This document shows, one piece after another, positions 12,671-24,879 of a stretch of 64,000 bases of DNA (the stretch's first letter is position 1; each line of letters begins with the position of its first letter). A model generated the notes under the pieces. The model worked only from the letters and a program-made list of their open reading frames with translations, was not told the DNA's origin and made no database searches. The position numbers and the translations under genes are program-made. Source of the DNA: Arabidopsis thaliana (Eukaryota > Streptophyta > Magnoliopsida > Brassicales > Brassicaceae); the NCBI RefSeq assembly GCF_000001735.4, contig NC_003071.7:10533151-10597150 (forward strand). The letters run 5' to 3'.

Positions 12671-12683
12671 AAATCATTGTTAA

Positions 12684-13922
12684 GACACAGCCAACAACCG
12701 ACTTGATAAAAGTGTCTTTTACCTTTTCTATTAAACAAAATTTAATAACATCATACTCATTTGGATAACACTAAGTTTAGATCCAAATATCTAATATGTT
12801 TCAGCCTCAAACTCGTTTCTTATTCGTTTGGTATGTACCTTCAGGGCCTGCTTACAGGCAGTGATGGCAGTGTTAGAGCAATGGATCCACATTTTTTCGA
12901 ATTTTTCTAAGTTTTTAAGGTCCTAATTTGTTTTATTTTGTAAACAAAAGTCCAAAATTTTAAAACTTTTCAAACAACGACTTAAGTTTTCAGAAAATAA
13001 AAAATTTGGGCATTAGGTCCAAAACAAATTTGAGCCGGCCATGTGTACCTTGTTGTTTTCTGCATACATTAAATAGTCTTCACCTTTAACGTCTCATCAC
13101 ATCATCAAATCAAAGGTTAGTCTTAAGGTTTTTCATTAGATATTTGATGTTTTTTCAATGTCCAATTTTTTATTTAATACGTTGACATAATTCCCAAATT
13201 TTTATGGTTAAAAATAATTTTCTTTTTGAGAGTTTTGTTTCTTTTTCTCATCATATAATGGTTATTTATAAAGTTTCATGTTTAATGTTTTCTATGTATG
13301 CTTTTCTTTCTGATATTGATTTTAACAAATATAATATCTAAGATCTTTAATAATTTTTGGTTGATTTCTTGCAGGAAAATAAAATTATAAAGGATCCTCT
13401 TATTTTGATTTGATCTCATCTTCCAAGTTTTTAAAAACATTTGAGCAATTGATGTCAAAGTAGATACAAAAACAGAAAAAGTAAACTAAGAACATTGTAT
13501 GATTTTATTATATTATATGCAAATAAATAAGTCAATTAATTTTTATAATATTTGTATTATATTATATAATACATAAATTTACTATAAGTAATAAATCATA
13601 GGTTCCAATTTAAAACATTGAATGAAATAGATGATTATTGTCAATTTTTTTACAATTGTCATTACTATTTTTATTTTTCATCTTTTTACTATTTTTTGGT
13701 ATTTGATTAACTTATACTTCTAATTATATGTAATAGTTTGGTATTTTTTGGTTAAAGTTAAATGAACGTTTTCAATAGATTTTAATGTAAACTTTTTTTG
13801 ATTAGGTGGCTATGTAGGAGGAGAGCCAAACCTCTAACTATATTCATAATCACTCAAATATATCTAATGGCTTTTGACTAATTTAGGTTATTCGAAGTAA
13901 ATTAATATAAATTATATTTTAT
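12684..13922. other. Intergenic, no gene seen
   Basis: AT-rich DNA without a supported gene. The first 100 bp or so may be the GLR 3' untranslated region. Confidence 0.4.
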
Positions 13923-13935
13923 AAAAGTTGCATTA

Positions 13936-16368
13936 CTGATAATGTGCTGATAACACATGAGGTCCTACACTACATAAAAACATCAGGAGCAAAGAAGAGG
14001 TGTTATATGGCTGTTAAAACTGACATGAGCAAAGCATATAATCGCATTGAGTGAGAGTTTATCAGACTTGTTATGGAAAAAATGAGTTTTCACCAAAAAT
14101 GGGTTGAGTGGATAATGCAATGCATTACTTCAGTGTCTTACTCTTTCTTACTAAATGGAGCAGCTCAAGGTTCAGTCAAACCACAGAGAGGAATAAGACA
14201 AGGGGATCCACTATCACCCTATATTTTCATTCTATGCAGTGAGGTCCTCTCTGGACTTTGTCAGAAGGCACAACAGAATGGAGACTTACTTGGTGTAAGA
14301 GTGGCAAAAGGCAGTCCCCGATTAAAACATCTACTCTTTGCAGATGACACTATGTTCTTCTGTAAATTCGATGTCCAAAGCTGTCAGAACCTTATGCTAA
14401 TCCTTCAAAAGTATGAGCGGGCATCAGGAGTCTGCTATTACATTTTCAACCAAGACACACGAAACAACAAAAGAACTAGTAATGCAAGCTCTAGGCATTC
14501 AACAGGTGGGCGGTTTAGGCAAGTATCTTGGATTACCTGAGCTGTTTGGCAGAAAGAAGAAGGATATGTTTAATTTCATCATCGACCGCATAAGACAGAG
14601 AGCTAAGAGCTGGTCTTCTAGGTTTCTCTCCACTGCAGGAAAAGCAACCATGTTAAAAGCAGTCCTAGTGGCAATGCCCACCTATACAATGTCATGTTTC
14701 AAGCTCCCGGGTTCTCTCTGCAAACGCATCCAATCAGCTCTAACACGTTTCTGGTGGGACTCTTCCCTGGAAAAACAGAAGATGAGCTGGATTGCCTGGT
14801 CCAAGCTAGCTAAAACAAAGAGAGACGGTGGCATTGGTTTCAAGGATATACCTAGTTTCAATGATGCTTTACTAGCCAAAGTGAGCTGGAGACTACTCAC
14901 TAAACCTTCATCTATGTTGGCAAAGGTTCTCCTTGGTAAATACTGCCAATCATCATCCTTCCTAGACTGCAAAGTTTCCAATAATGCATCGCATGGGTGG
15001 CGTGGAATATGTCTTGGAAGAGATCTGCTTAAGACTCAGCTTGGCAGAGCTATTGGCACTGGCAAAGACTCTAAGATTTGGCAAGAACCATGGATCTCCC
15101 TTTCTAAACCAGTCACCCCAATGGGACCAGCAACTCAGTTCTCTCAGGAACTAACAGTGGCAGACCTTATATGTCCTTCTTCTAACTCCTGGATTAAAGA
15201 GATAATTCAATTGTTGTTACCTGAGTATGAAGCAGAGATTTTGGAAATCAGACCAAGCAAGAGAGGAGCTCAAGATAGATACATTTGGTTACTTACCAAG
15301 TCCGGAGAATATTCTGCAAAGACAGGCTATCTTGTTGCGAACTTGCGGGAGGAGAGGCCGCTTCTAAACCCTCCAGTTGTTGAGTTCGACTGGCTCCGAG
15401 AGATCTGGAATATCAAAACCTCTCCCAAAATTAAGTTTTTTCTATGGAAAGCTATGAAACAGGCCCTACCAACAGGAGAAATTTTGAAATTTAGAGGCAT
15501 CAATCCTACAACAGTATGTCCTCACTGTGGAGAAGATGAAACCGACACGCACCTGTTTTTTCATTGCAGCTTCGCAAGCTCAATTTGGGACAAATCTCCC
15601 TTCAAGACTTCATTCTGCTCTTCCCAAATCACGTCGCTGAGGAAAGGTCTAGAAACTTCGAAGCTCCTGACCAATTTGCCTCCTACAGGACTCGGAGACG
15701 TCCCCCTTTTGCCATGGATACTATGGACGATTTGGATCTCCCGAAATAAGCGCATCTTTGAGAAGAGACAAATTACAAACTTCGAAGCGGTGGCTCAGGC
15801 TGTTTCCCAAGCTCGGGAATGGTGTGCTTCTCAACTTGTATCACCCCAATCTCCTCAATTACGACTCCCGTACCAGATCGAAGAGATTGGATTAGATACA
15901 ATCCGAGGGTTCACAGACGCCGCTTGGAAAGCTGAGACAAAAGAGGCGGGATTTGGTTGGCACTTCTCTGATTTCCTCTGTAACACAGAGCGCCATGGTA
16001 GATCTTCTGCTTCCAACGTTCGATCTCCGTTAATGGCAGAGGCGCTGGCGATGCTTCACGCGATCCATCAAGCCAGAGATCTTGGTTACAAAAAACTTTC
16101 GCTTGCTTCAGATTCGCAACAGCTGATCAAAGCACTAAATTTGGAGCTTCAATCGAAGGAGCTCTACGGGATTCTCCACGACATCCTCTCCCTATCTTTA
16201 ACTTTTGATTTTATCAGATTCTGTTTTGTTCCTAGAGATAAAAATCGAAGAGCAGATGAGATTGCAAAAGAAGCTTTATTTTCTGCATTCAATGTACTAG
16301 TGGTTATACCGGTTCTGATTTCAATTTAATGGAAAACCAGCTGTTTGAAAAAAAAAAAAAAAAAAAAA
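13936..16368 (+). mobile_element. 5'-truncated LINE (L1-type non-LTR retrotransposon)
   Basis: The element lacks its 5' part (ORF1 and endonuclease). It starts inside the reverse transcriptase and continues to a poly(A) tail at 16348-16368. It is flanked by a direct repeat AAAAGTTGCATTA (13923-13935 and 16365-16377; the four A's merge with the tail). The RT shows RQGDPLSP and the catalytic FADD at 14337-14348. A plant-type zf-RVT zinc-binding region (CPHCGEDETDTHLFFHC) follows, then an RNase H domain (FTDAAWK, ASDSQQLIKAL, RRADEIAKEA) that ends at 16329. Damage: a TGA at 14052-14054 in place of a tryptophan codon, and a frameshift or small deletion near 14432. The longest intact frame is 14413-16329. 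Target-primed 5' truncation is typical of this class. Confidence 0.93.
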
Positions 16369-16623
16369 GTTGCATTATCTTATGATATTGAAATAATGAA
16401 TTTTTTAAAAAAGGTAAATATCATCACTAATTTTTTTCATGATAAACAAATCTCGTATCCATTTATTTTTCTTTTAGTGTTTACTAAATTATCTCTAGTT
16501 ATTGACTAGTTTAGGTTATTTGACATAATTATCATTAATTAATTTTTCTACCAATGTACATATCCCACTATATATAAATTATGAATTATTGAGAAGGCAA
16601 ATACCATCACTCTTTAAATCATC

Positions 16624-17080
16624 ATGATAAACTCATCTAAAGGAAATCTCATATCCACTATGTGCTCAAAATTTACTATCTCTATAGTGGTGATATCTTT
16701 CATTTGTTCAGAAGCTCTAGAACACGATAGAGAACTGATTTCAATAACAGGACCTCTCATGACAGTCTCGATCAAAAATGAAAATGACTATTATTTTGGA
16801 GTTCCATTGTAAATTTGCAGATAAAGATTTCGGTTTTCGCCTTCTTAAAAAAGGTGAAATATATGAATGAAAATTTCATATTAATATTACGAAAACTACA
16901 CTATATTTTTGTGGATTTAATGACGGACAGATAGATAAAGGTACTTTTGACATTTACATAGCGCTTAGAGATGAGGAAAGATGTAAAATTTGTACATGGG
17001 AAGCAGTAAAAGATGGTATTTATGGATATAGCGACAAACATCCTCAACCAGCTTTACTGTTTTATAAGTGGTTAAAATAG
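16624..17080 (+). pseudogene. S-protein homologue (SPH, plant self-incompatibility S1 family) pseudogene
   Basis: A hydrophobic N-terminus resembling a signal peptide (SKFTISIVVISFICSEA) is followed by an SPH-like body: ITGPLMTVSIKNEND, then HCKFADKDFGFRLL, TTLYFCGF, FDIYIALRDEERCKICTW. The order of cysteines and the beta-strand pattern fit the secreted S1 family. The frame shifts near 16795 between the two halves. A TGA at 16868-16870 sits where the family usually has tryptophan. The end is TAG at 17078-17080. An alternative start is the ATG at 16660. SPH proteins are small secreted proteins of largely unknown role, apart from poppy PrsS. I am confident in the family and that this copy is broken. 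Confidence 0.72.
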
Positions 17081-19733
17081 TAAACAATTAAGAAATTAAG
17101 ATGTAATGAAATTTTAAATAAAAGTTCAAGTTACCCATTGGTTTATGCTTTATAGTAAGTTGGGGTTTTTCAGTTGTCTAAGAGCTAGAAAATCCTACAA
17201 ATGTCTAGTTGCATGTTGAAGCTCTAATCCCTTTCGTCGGTTAGGTTAATTTTGTAGATGGAGGCTGATAAAACCCTATCGTATATCATATCCACTTTAA
17301 GAGTAGTAAAAATTTGACGATAAACCAAAAAAAAAACACTCTTTCCTTTCCACGTCATTACCGGCGATAAGTTTACCTCTTACTCCCTCCATCTCCTTTC
17401 TCCATGGATAGTAGAGCCCCCTCCTCTCGGTTCCTCTGTATCCATCGCTAGATTCCTCGATCTCGTCTGCGGTGGTTGATACTCAGCCAAAGATAGGAAG
17501 GTGTGGGAATAGTTTCTACCAAATGTTGTCTTGGGTGGTCTCTGCCTATAATTTTTTTTCTTCAGAGGTAACATGAGTTAGATCCTAGACTTAGAAATTT
17601 AGCAAGTGGGATATTGTGTGTTCACATTCTCCAAATGGTCACCAACTGCTAATCTCTCTTTTCCAGAGTTAATATATGTTCCAATTTGGATCATCTTAAG
17701 ATCGTGGCATAGTGTCCATGCAATCTCTACTAACTTTTCAAAAATCTTAGAAATATCCCTAACCTCCACTTATGTTCATAGTAGAGGTTGAGATCATTAA
17801 GGTCACTCAAAAGGTCATTAATCAACGCTCCAAATCTCCATAGCCTCTAGATTTAAGTTTGATGTTTGTTAAAGTTCGTAAACATGAAGCATTGTCAGCA
17901 ACTCTTACTTAATACTCCTAATACATTAGTGGAGGATTTTGGGTGTTTGTCTGCTTCTAAAACAACTCTTTTAGGTGCTAGGAAAACTGTCAAATTCACG
18001 AGTAATCTCCATTCTTTCTTTTTTGACATCTCAAAAAGTATTCATTCAATAAGGCTTAGAGCCTTCTCAATCACCATTTTTCCCCATGATGATTTTTTGC
18101 TGGCATGTAAGAGGCAAAAATGGACACAAAAAATACAGAGTATTCTCTGGTTAGATTACCGCTATTCATTAGTCGTCTTTTGTAAACACATATCAAACAT
18201 ACAAAAAATCTCAGTCGTACTATCATGCAGTGGAGTTATATGGAATTTACCGAACTTCGCTAGCAATGGTAGAACTTTGGTTGGTTAGAAAATCATCTCC
18301 TAGTGGTAACTTACGAGAAGATAGACCAACAAATGCTTTCCGGAGTTCTAAACCCGGCATTAAGTCACACTTTCACGATACCGTTAATGTACTCAAAATT
18401 TAATCACACTATGGAGATCCATTTGGAAAGTTTTTTCAAAATTAGGTGTGAATTATCTAATGAATACTCCTAGGTAGTGTTAACTAGGTTTCTATACGCA
18501 ATAGAACACTTCTATGTTACTCTTGATTTCTTGTCAACCAAAGGAATTGCAAAAATTCCGAACTTCCTTTCTTCAAATGACCTTGCTTATTATCGTGGAG
18601 CCTTTTATAAGTAGTAATCTAACCACTCATAAGCTAAGCATTGCTTATAGTAACGAAGCTTGGTAAGATTCATTTCCAGATTCAATAGTAGTATTTGAAG
18701 TAATGTTAGGTCAGATTATTCTCCGTGATTAGTCTTTAAATCTGAGTTGATAATCAAAAGAATAAAACATTTTGTGCCGTGATATACATTGTTATATAGA
18801 CAAGCTAGCAGATCTTTACATTAAACGACTTCTACATTAAGGAAAACAATAATGACTGAGCAGATCTTCTGGAGTGATTGTTGATATGTCGTGATTTCCT
18901 TGTTACTCAAACAGCTTCATGACCAAGTCTCCTTTAACCATGTCAAACCATTGGTTAACCCAAACCAACCTTCAATAATTTACACAATACAAACAATATA
19001 TTTCCACTACCCAACCATCTCTTGGTCTATGGACCCACCCTTTTCGGTTAGCTGGTACGCTACTTGGGAAAGCTCGAAAGACTTGTTTTCTATCTATACA
19101 AATCACCGTAAGATCTTTCAATGTGTTTTGTTCTCACTCGCTTTAGAATTTAGTTAAATCAATTTCAGATTTTTAATCTAACAATTCATATTAAACATAT
19201 CGAGATTGACAGTAATTTTCTTCATAGGCCATACCGCCAGTCAACACGTTTCTACTCATAAGTAATTGGTAGACATATATATTTTCTATGACGCTTGGGC
19301 ATAATAAACTTGTAAGCAAGTTTGATTTGTTATTAATCAAGTTAAACATGTGTGATCTGTACAGCTACAACATGATAGGGCCATTGGGGCATATTATTTT
19401 CATATATGTATACCATCTTAATCATGCTTGCTAGATTTGTTTATCATCATAATTTATAAGACTTTAGGTTTAGGTAGAGTCGGCCCTGAGATATTTAACG
19501 CCACAAACAAAAACAAATGAAGACTTATTAATAAAAAAAGTTTTGTGAGGAAACAAAATAGAGAAAATTGAAAATAAAAGATGTTCAAAATTAGATAAAA
19601 TGTCATTTAAATCTTCAGTTTACAATTTTCGTTCGTTTAAAGCATGAGTCTGAATATGCTGATTTAAAACCTTAATTTTTATGATGACTAATCACGAATT
19701 CTCGTTAATTTAGCCAATTGAGACACACAATTA
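17081..19733. other. Gene-free stretch with less AT-rich, unrecognised sequence
   Basis: From about 17340 to 19160 the sequence is less AT-rich than its surroundings and has several short open frames on the plus strand (for example 17866-18288 and 18891-19157). None shows a domain, a coherent splice pattern or a convincing start. It may be the body of a decayed transposon. No terminal repeats were identified. Confidence 0.3.
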
Positions 19734-20707
19734 TTATATTTCGGCTTTTATGAACCAAAAGAGAGAGACACCAAGTGACGAGCAATGTACTTTGTTGAGC
19801 AATACATCTGTTTGGTTTATTATGGCTATGTAAAACAAGGTGTAAGAATGTGGTAAGTGTTGGTAACGCCTCTTCTTAGTTTTGTTAAATAATTTATGTT
19901 TAAAAAAAAAAAGATTCTTTACTAATAAGAAGTTTTTGGCTATGTTCAAGAATAATGGAATGGAGGGTATAATCGAGTTCTTTAGTTTTATAAAACGTAG
20001 TACACCAAATCTTTTTAGAAAATGTATTAGATGGACGTTTTTAAACAAAAATCTCCTTTTACCAATTTCTCTAGAAAAAACAGGAAAACACTGACGGAGG
20101 TTTAAACTGGTCATTGTAACCTTAAAGGCAAAAGTTTCTACTCATATGGACTAAGAAGAATTTTAATATAAAAGCTGCCGCTAAAATATTTGTACTTGAT
20201 TAGAGTCATGGTTGCCCCACTTGGCTGCATGGCCGATTCTGACTTTAGGTTAATATGAATGTCTATATACCAAGAAAACTTTCATAGAATTCTAGGTTTC
20301 TAAACATATTTTGAAATTCAGAAACATATAAATTAATAAGATTTAGATTTAGATATTTGTTTTGGCCTTTATAAATGCTAAAATTGATTTTCAACGTAGG
20401 TTTTAACAAGGGAAAATCAGTTTTATGAAGAAATACAATTCTAATTTCTAAAATCATTTTATGAAGAAATACAATTAGAATTGTTGAGTGCGATGTTTTC
20501 ATATCTTGAAAAATAAGTATTTTATATATATGTATGTCACTAAACACCCGTGAAACAAAACCCAAGTTGAGAATATATGCTCTATCTTCAAATGTTTTAA
20601 AACAATTAATGTATTTGTCCCCAATTCAAAAAAATAACATTTTTTTTGGTAATGCCAATTTAAATATAACTGTTATTAAAAGAAAAAGTCTTCAAAAAAC
20701 AACACTT

Positions 20708-21018
20708 TCAAGTTTTGTTTTGCCAAAAAAACCACTATCTGTTTAATGTTCTATAAATACCACCAATAGTTTTGGTTTTCCAAAAGTACCATAACTACAA
20801 AAATCAAAAAATTTAAATTCTTAAGTTAGAATTGACTATTTTAGATTTATGTTATAGTTTTTAGGAGATAAGGTTTAGTATTTAGGTTTATGGTTTAGTT
20901 TTGAAAGTTGAAAGTTTTATTTTATCTTTTGTGGTATTTTTGAAAAACCAAAACTTAAATGTTATTTGTGGAACATTAAACAAATGATGGTATTTTTGAA
21001 AAAAACAAAACTTAAGTT
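20708..21018. mobile_element. Foldback/MITE-like element with long inverted arms
   Basis: The left arm (about 20708-20790) and the right arm (about 20931-21018) are imperfect inverse copies. Paired words include CAAGTTTTG / CAAAACTTAAG, TTTAATGTTC / GAACATTAAA and GGTTTTCCAAAA / TTTTTGAAAAACC. The spacer of about 140 bp is AT-rich and non-coding. The superfamily is not clear. Confidence 0.6.
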
Positions 21019-22194
21019 TGATATTTTTGAGAAGAGCTTTTATTAAAATGTCAATTTTTGATATTCTTGGTTAATCATAGTAAAAACTATCACTAATGTT
21101 ATCAGCATAAGCAAAAATTATTTAATATATACTTGGTTAATATGCGGATGCACTCTTTCATGATTTTTTCTTTGTTCGCATCCCGTGAACTATTTCTAAC
21201 GCAATTTTTGAGGAACAAAATAACTTCAGAATAACTTTAGAAATCAAATTATAATGCATCGGATATTGATCCATCGGAATTCCATCATATATTATTTATT
21301 TGTGCAATTTATTATTAGGAATAAAAGTTTGAGCATTTCAACTCAAGTGGCTCATGTCATACAACCGAAGCTTGCACTTTGCAAAGTGGATGTAACGATC
21401 TATTGAATTATACATATACAGTATGTTGTCATCATCTATGGATTGTTTTATATCCATTTATATATAAATGATTGTCGTATGCACTAGATATTGAGCATAT
21501 TCTTTCCCAAATGTATTTTACGTATTTACTTGCACCTTGTATTGGTTTACCTTAACTTTTTTTTTAATAAATGAACGTTTACGGCTACTATGTTTAAAAG
21601 AATACATGTACACTTTTAGGTAAGTAAACAACCATTTTTCGAAACAAAATAACAAAAATGTGCAAATGATGTTGTGGTGATCTACGGCGGATTCAAAGCT
21701 ACACCATATATTGAGCCTTAAATTTAAAAGAATTGGAGGATGGTAATTATGTATTTTCCTTCTGCTTAAAACGACTGTGAGAATTGGTTCGAGAGCTAAA
21801 GAATTCCCCCAAATAGAAATCACTTTAGGTTTTGATTGGTAAAGAATGAGAGTAATAGTGTAATAGAGAAGAAAAAGGTGGAATGAATAGTTAAAAGAAT
21901 AAAACAAAAAGAAAAACAAATGAAATTAAAAAGGAGTAGTACTTAAGCCTGATTTGTTAGTTATACTTATAGTATGAATGAAAGTCCAAAAAAATTCTTA
22001 GTTAAGAAAATACAAATAATTCACTACGAGATGATAGACCGTGCAAAAGTTGTACCCTCCACTTGAAAGCCTGAAAGGTTCAGGTGGAAGCTGACGAAAC
22101 GTGGGTCATGAATGAATGTATCCAATATAATAGTGCAAATACATTTATTATGTTTCCTCTTACTCGTAAATGCAAATACAATTATATATAGTTA

Positions 22195-22196
<2 letters not shown>

Positions 22197-22233
<37 letters not shown>
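22197..22233. repeat. AT microsatellite
   Basis: An uninterrupted AT/TA dinucleotide run in intergenic DNA. Confidence 0.9.
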
Positions 22234-22235
<2 letters not shown>

Positions 22236-22807
22236 TTGGATAAACATAAACTTTATTACTATTAAATTGCAATAACGACGAGGTGCTTGGTGCTTTTTTC
22301 TGTCAAAAAGGTGCTTTATATTCTAATACATATAAAAAAAAAAGGAAGTATATATTGAGGGTTTTTTTAATGGCAAACGTAATTAATTTATAATAGCGGT
22401 AATGATTCTCATTGTGACAATGTGCCAAATCAATTTGGACCAAAGATATTGTTGAGCGAATCTAATCTTTAAGTTGTGCTTAGATAATATAAAATAGAAT
22501 TGAATTTGTGTAATGACAACGACTAGTGATTTCAAATTTTCTATGTTTTCTTTTTAATGTAAATTTTTTTTCTATGTTAATCTTGTCAGAGAAAAATAAA
22601 TGAATACGTCCCGTCTTCGTGTCTCACTGTTGTAAGTAATTATGACAGTACAGCAAATCAAACTCATAGTATCGGGATATCGGCAGTTAAAACTTAAAAT
22701 GATTCGAAAAATGCCAATCGACTAATATTATTAATATTAAGTTTACCTATTGACATTTCTTTTCTCTTCAGGTGGTTGACGTATTTTATTTTTTAACAAA
22801 TTGCTCG

Positions 22808-22811
<4 letters not shown>

Positions 22812-22847
<36 letters not shown>
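22812..22847. repeat. TA microsatellite
   Basis: An uninterrupted TA dinucleotide run in intergenic DNA. Confidence 0.9.
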
Positions 22848-22853
<6 letters not shown>

Positions 22854-23832
22854 TTGCCCCTTATTCTAAAGAAGGCAAATGATACATTTCATTATTATTA
22901 AACACCATTTTATTAAAATTTATAGTTTATATGAAAGAAAAAAAATGTATATATGACCGCACTAACAAAATGTAATATATGATGAGATTTACAGGAAGAA
23001 AAAAAAAAGCAAAATATGGTGCAAAATGTATAAAAGAACAAAACTAATTAAGCAGAAGTTAGAAATCCGATCTTAACTTTAAAAACATAACATACCAACA
23101 AGCCCAAACAATAATTCTAAACACAATTTCATCATACAAATCCATTATAAATGCATCTAACCTAATGACTGGAGGATCATATACATCAAACCTAACTGCA
23201 AAAATGTATCAAAGAGAATCTGTAAAATGTTTAATATGCTTTAAGATTGTCGATTATATAAAAGTATATATAAAGTTAAATGTAAATGGAAGCGCTAACA
23301 CAAACAAACAATGGAAACCATGTAAAATTTTGGCAATGATGCATCTTTCAATAGAAATAAAATGTTCTTCAAAAGATTATGCATAAACAGTCGAAGCATA
23401 CAAACAACACAAGATATTTATTAATGTTATCCATATCATATGATGCGAAAACGAAATCACCGAATACCAGAGGAGAAAGATAAGCATTTAGATCACATCA
23501 ATGCACCAATCGAGAAAATGGAAAATGAAGACAAGATGCACAAAGAGGTTTGTTGGGACTTTACCCCACAATGCTCATTCCCTCTCGTCCTTTCCCAATC
23601 ATTTCTGTCTCTCTTATAATTGTGCAAACATTGTCATTTACCACCAAAGCAAATGTGCTCTTTCACTGTGCCTTATGTCGCACTAATATCTTTGTGGGCC
23701 TCTATAATCATCACAGATTTTGCGGGAAAAGGTAAAAATTCTTAAAAATATATATTGTATAAAATTAAACTGCTCTTCATCTTTTGTCAACATATATATT
23801 AAACTACTTCGAACACTGATATGCATTTTAAA

Positions 23833-24145
23833 GCATTTTTTAGAAAGACTTGAGTTAAACTAGTTTATTTACTGAGTTAATGTTTTTGGATAAATGATTC
23901 GTTCAAAAGTGAATATTTGGAACTGATCGATCAAAAGTTTTGTTGACTAGAGATAGACTGAGAGTAAACTACGCTATAGATATTCTGTATGCATTTTTTA
24001 CAAAGACTTAAGATAAACTTGTTTATTACTGAGTTAATGTTTTCGATAAATAATTTCTTTAAAAGTAAATTTTTGTAGTTGGATCAAAAGTTTTCTTGAC
24101 TAAAAAATGGACCGAGAGAAAACTACGCTATAAATTTGAAGGTTT
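23833..24145. repeat. Tandem duplication of about 158 bp
   Basis: Two adjacent copies (23833-23990 and 23991 to about 24145) share GCATTTTTTA, ACTGAGTTAATGTTTT, GATCAAAAGTTTT and AAACTACGCTATA in the same order. Divergence is considerable, so the duplication is old. It has no coding content. Confidence 0.75.
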
Positions 24146-24790
24146 GAACTCTTTATGTTTTTGACAAAAATAAGAACCCTTTATGTTCGGTAACTTCGAT
24201 TAGTTAACTGGACTTCATTTAACTAGTTTAATTTCATTAGTCGATATAATTTTTCTGCCATTTTAATGGTATAAACGCCTATGTTTCAAGGGTAACAGAA
24301 AATAAGTATTAAGTTTTTCTCTTCTTTAGTTCGCAATGTGAATACATAGATGATTCCAAAATATGCTTTCTTATATATTTGTAAGAATTTAGTTTGAAAA
24401 ACAGACATGGTCCTTTAAAATGGAACCTGTGAAAAAATATAAACTTAATTCTTTTAACAAAAAGAAAAGAAAAAGTTTATAACATTTGGGGCACAAATTT
24501 GCACCTGATCACTACATTTTAATATGATGACAGCTTTATGGATTATTGAGGTAGTGCACCTGGTGCACGGTAGTTGGTGTGATAGTAACAATTGGAAAAA
24601 AAAAAAAAAAAAAATCCCACATATGACTTTTATTTGCACTTTTGAAATTTTTTTTCTTTATTTTTCTTTTAAAAATATATTTTTAATATGTAAAATTACT
24701 AAATTAACTTTCTTAAATTAATAACAATTAATCAAAAACATATATATTTTAATATCAAATCAATTTATTTGTAATAATTAAAATAATTCA

Positions 24791-24878
24791 AAATATATAT
24801 TTAGGGTAATAAATTTTTGAATTTGTTAGTCTTTTATAACTAACAATTCCAAATCTTTATTGCCCTAAATATGTTTTT
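24791..24878. repeat. Short hairpin-forming inverted repeat
   Basis: Two arms of about 38-40 nt (24791-24830 and 24839-24878) are imperfectly complementary, with roughly 31 of 38 positions paired by eye. They flank an 8-nt loop. The stem includes ATATTTAGGG and its inverse CCCTAAATAT, and TTGTTAGT with ACTAACAA. It may be a short MITE relic or a hairpin RNA locus. Confidence 0.65.
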
Positions 24879-24879
24879 C

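Larger units (their letters stand above)
5914..12683 (+). pseudogene. Clade-II glutamate receptor-like channel (GLR2 type), inactivated
   Basis: Five exons can be placed: 5914-6172, 9856-11177, 11284-11595, 11686-12092 and 12168-12683, all with GT-AG introns. Together they would encode about 938 residues, normal for plant GLRs. In order they hold a signal peptide, the amino-terminal receptor domain (exons 1-2, LGPWTSMQAHF), the start of the ligand-binding domain (KGFCIAFFEAV), the channel core with SYTASLASLLTS (exon 4) and a last membrane helix (exon 5). Two lesions break it. A single T is missing near 11350 (ACATTCCATTT where ACATTTCCATTT is expected), and a TAA at 11859-11861 replaces the tyrosine codon after NVG. 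Plant GLRs are ligand-gated cation channels of the plasma membrane. Intron 1 is very long, and the C-terminus ends in a repeat. Closest relatives are probably GLR2.2/GLR2.3, which I could not test. Confidence 0.88.
21019..23832. other. Intergenic, microsatellites only
   Basis: AT-rich region without a supported gene. It contains two TA/AT microsatellites, at about 22197-22233 and 22812-22847. Short open frames here are not supported. Confidence 0.45.

Noticed and set aside
12327-12738. Reverse-strand open frames opposite the GLR C-terminal repeat
   Set aside because: They are shadows of the 39-bp repeat in the sense exon and have no start context or domain.
23165-23735. Possible small genes in three overlapping plus-strand frames
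   Set aside because: No splice logic, no domain and composition expected of random AT-rich DNA.
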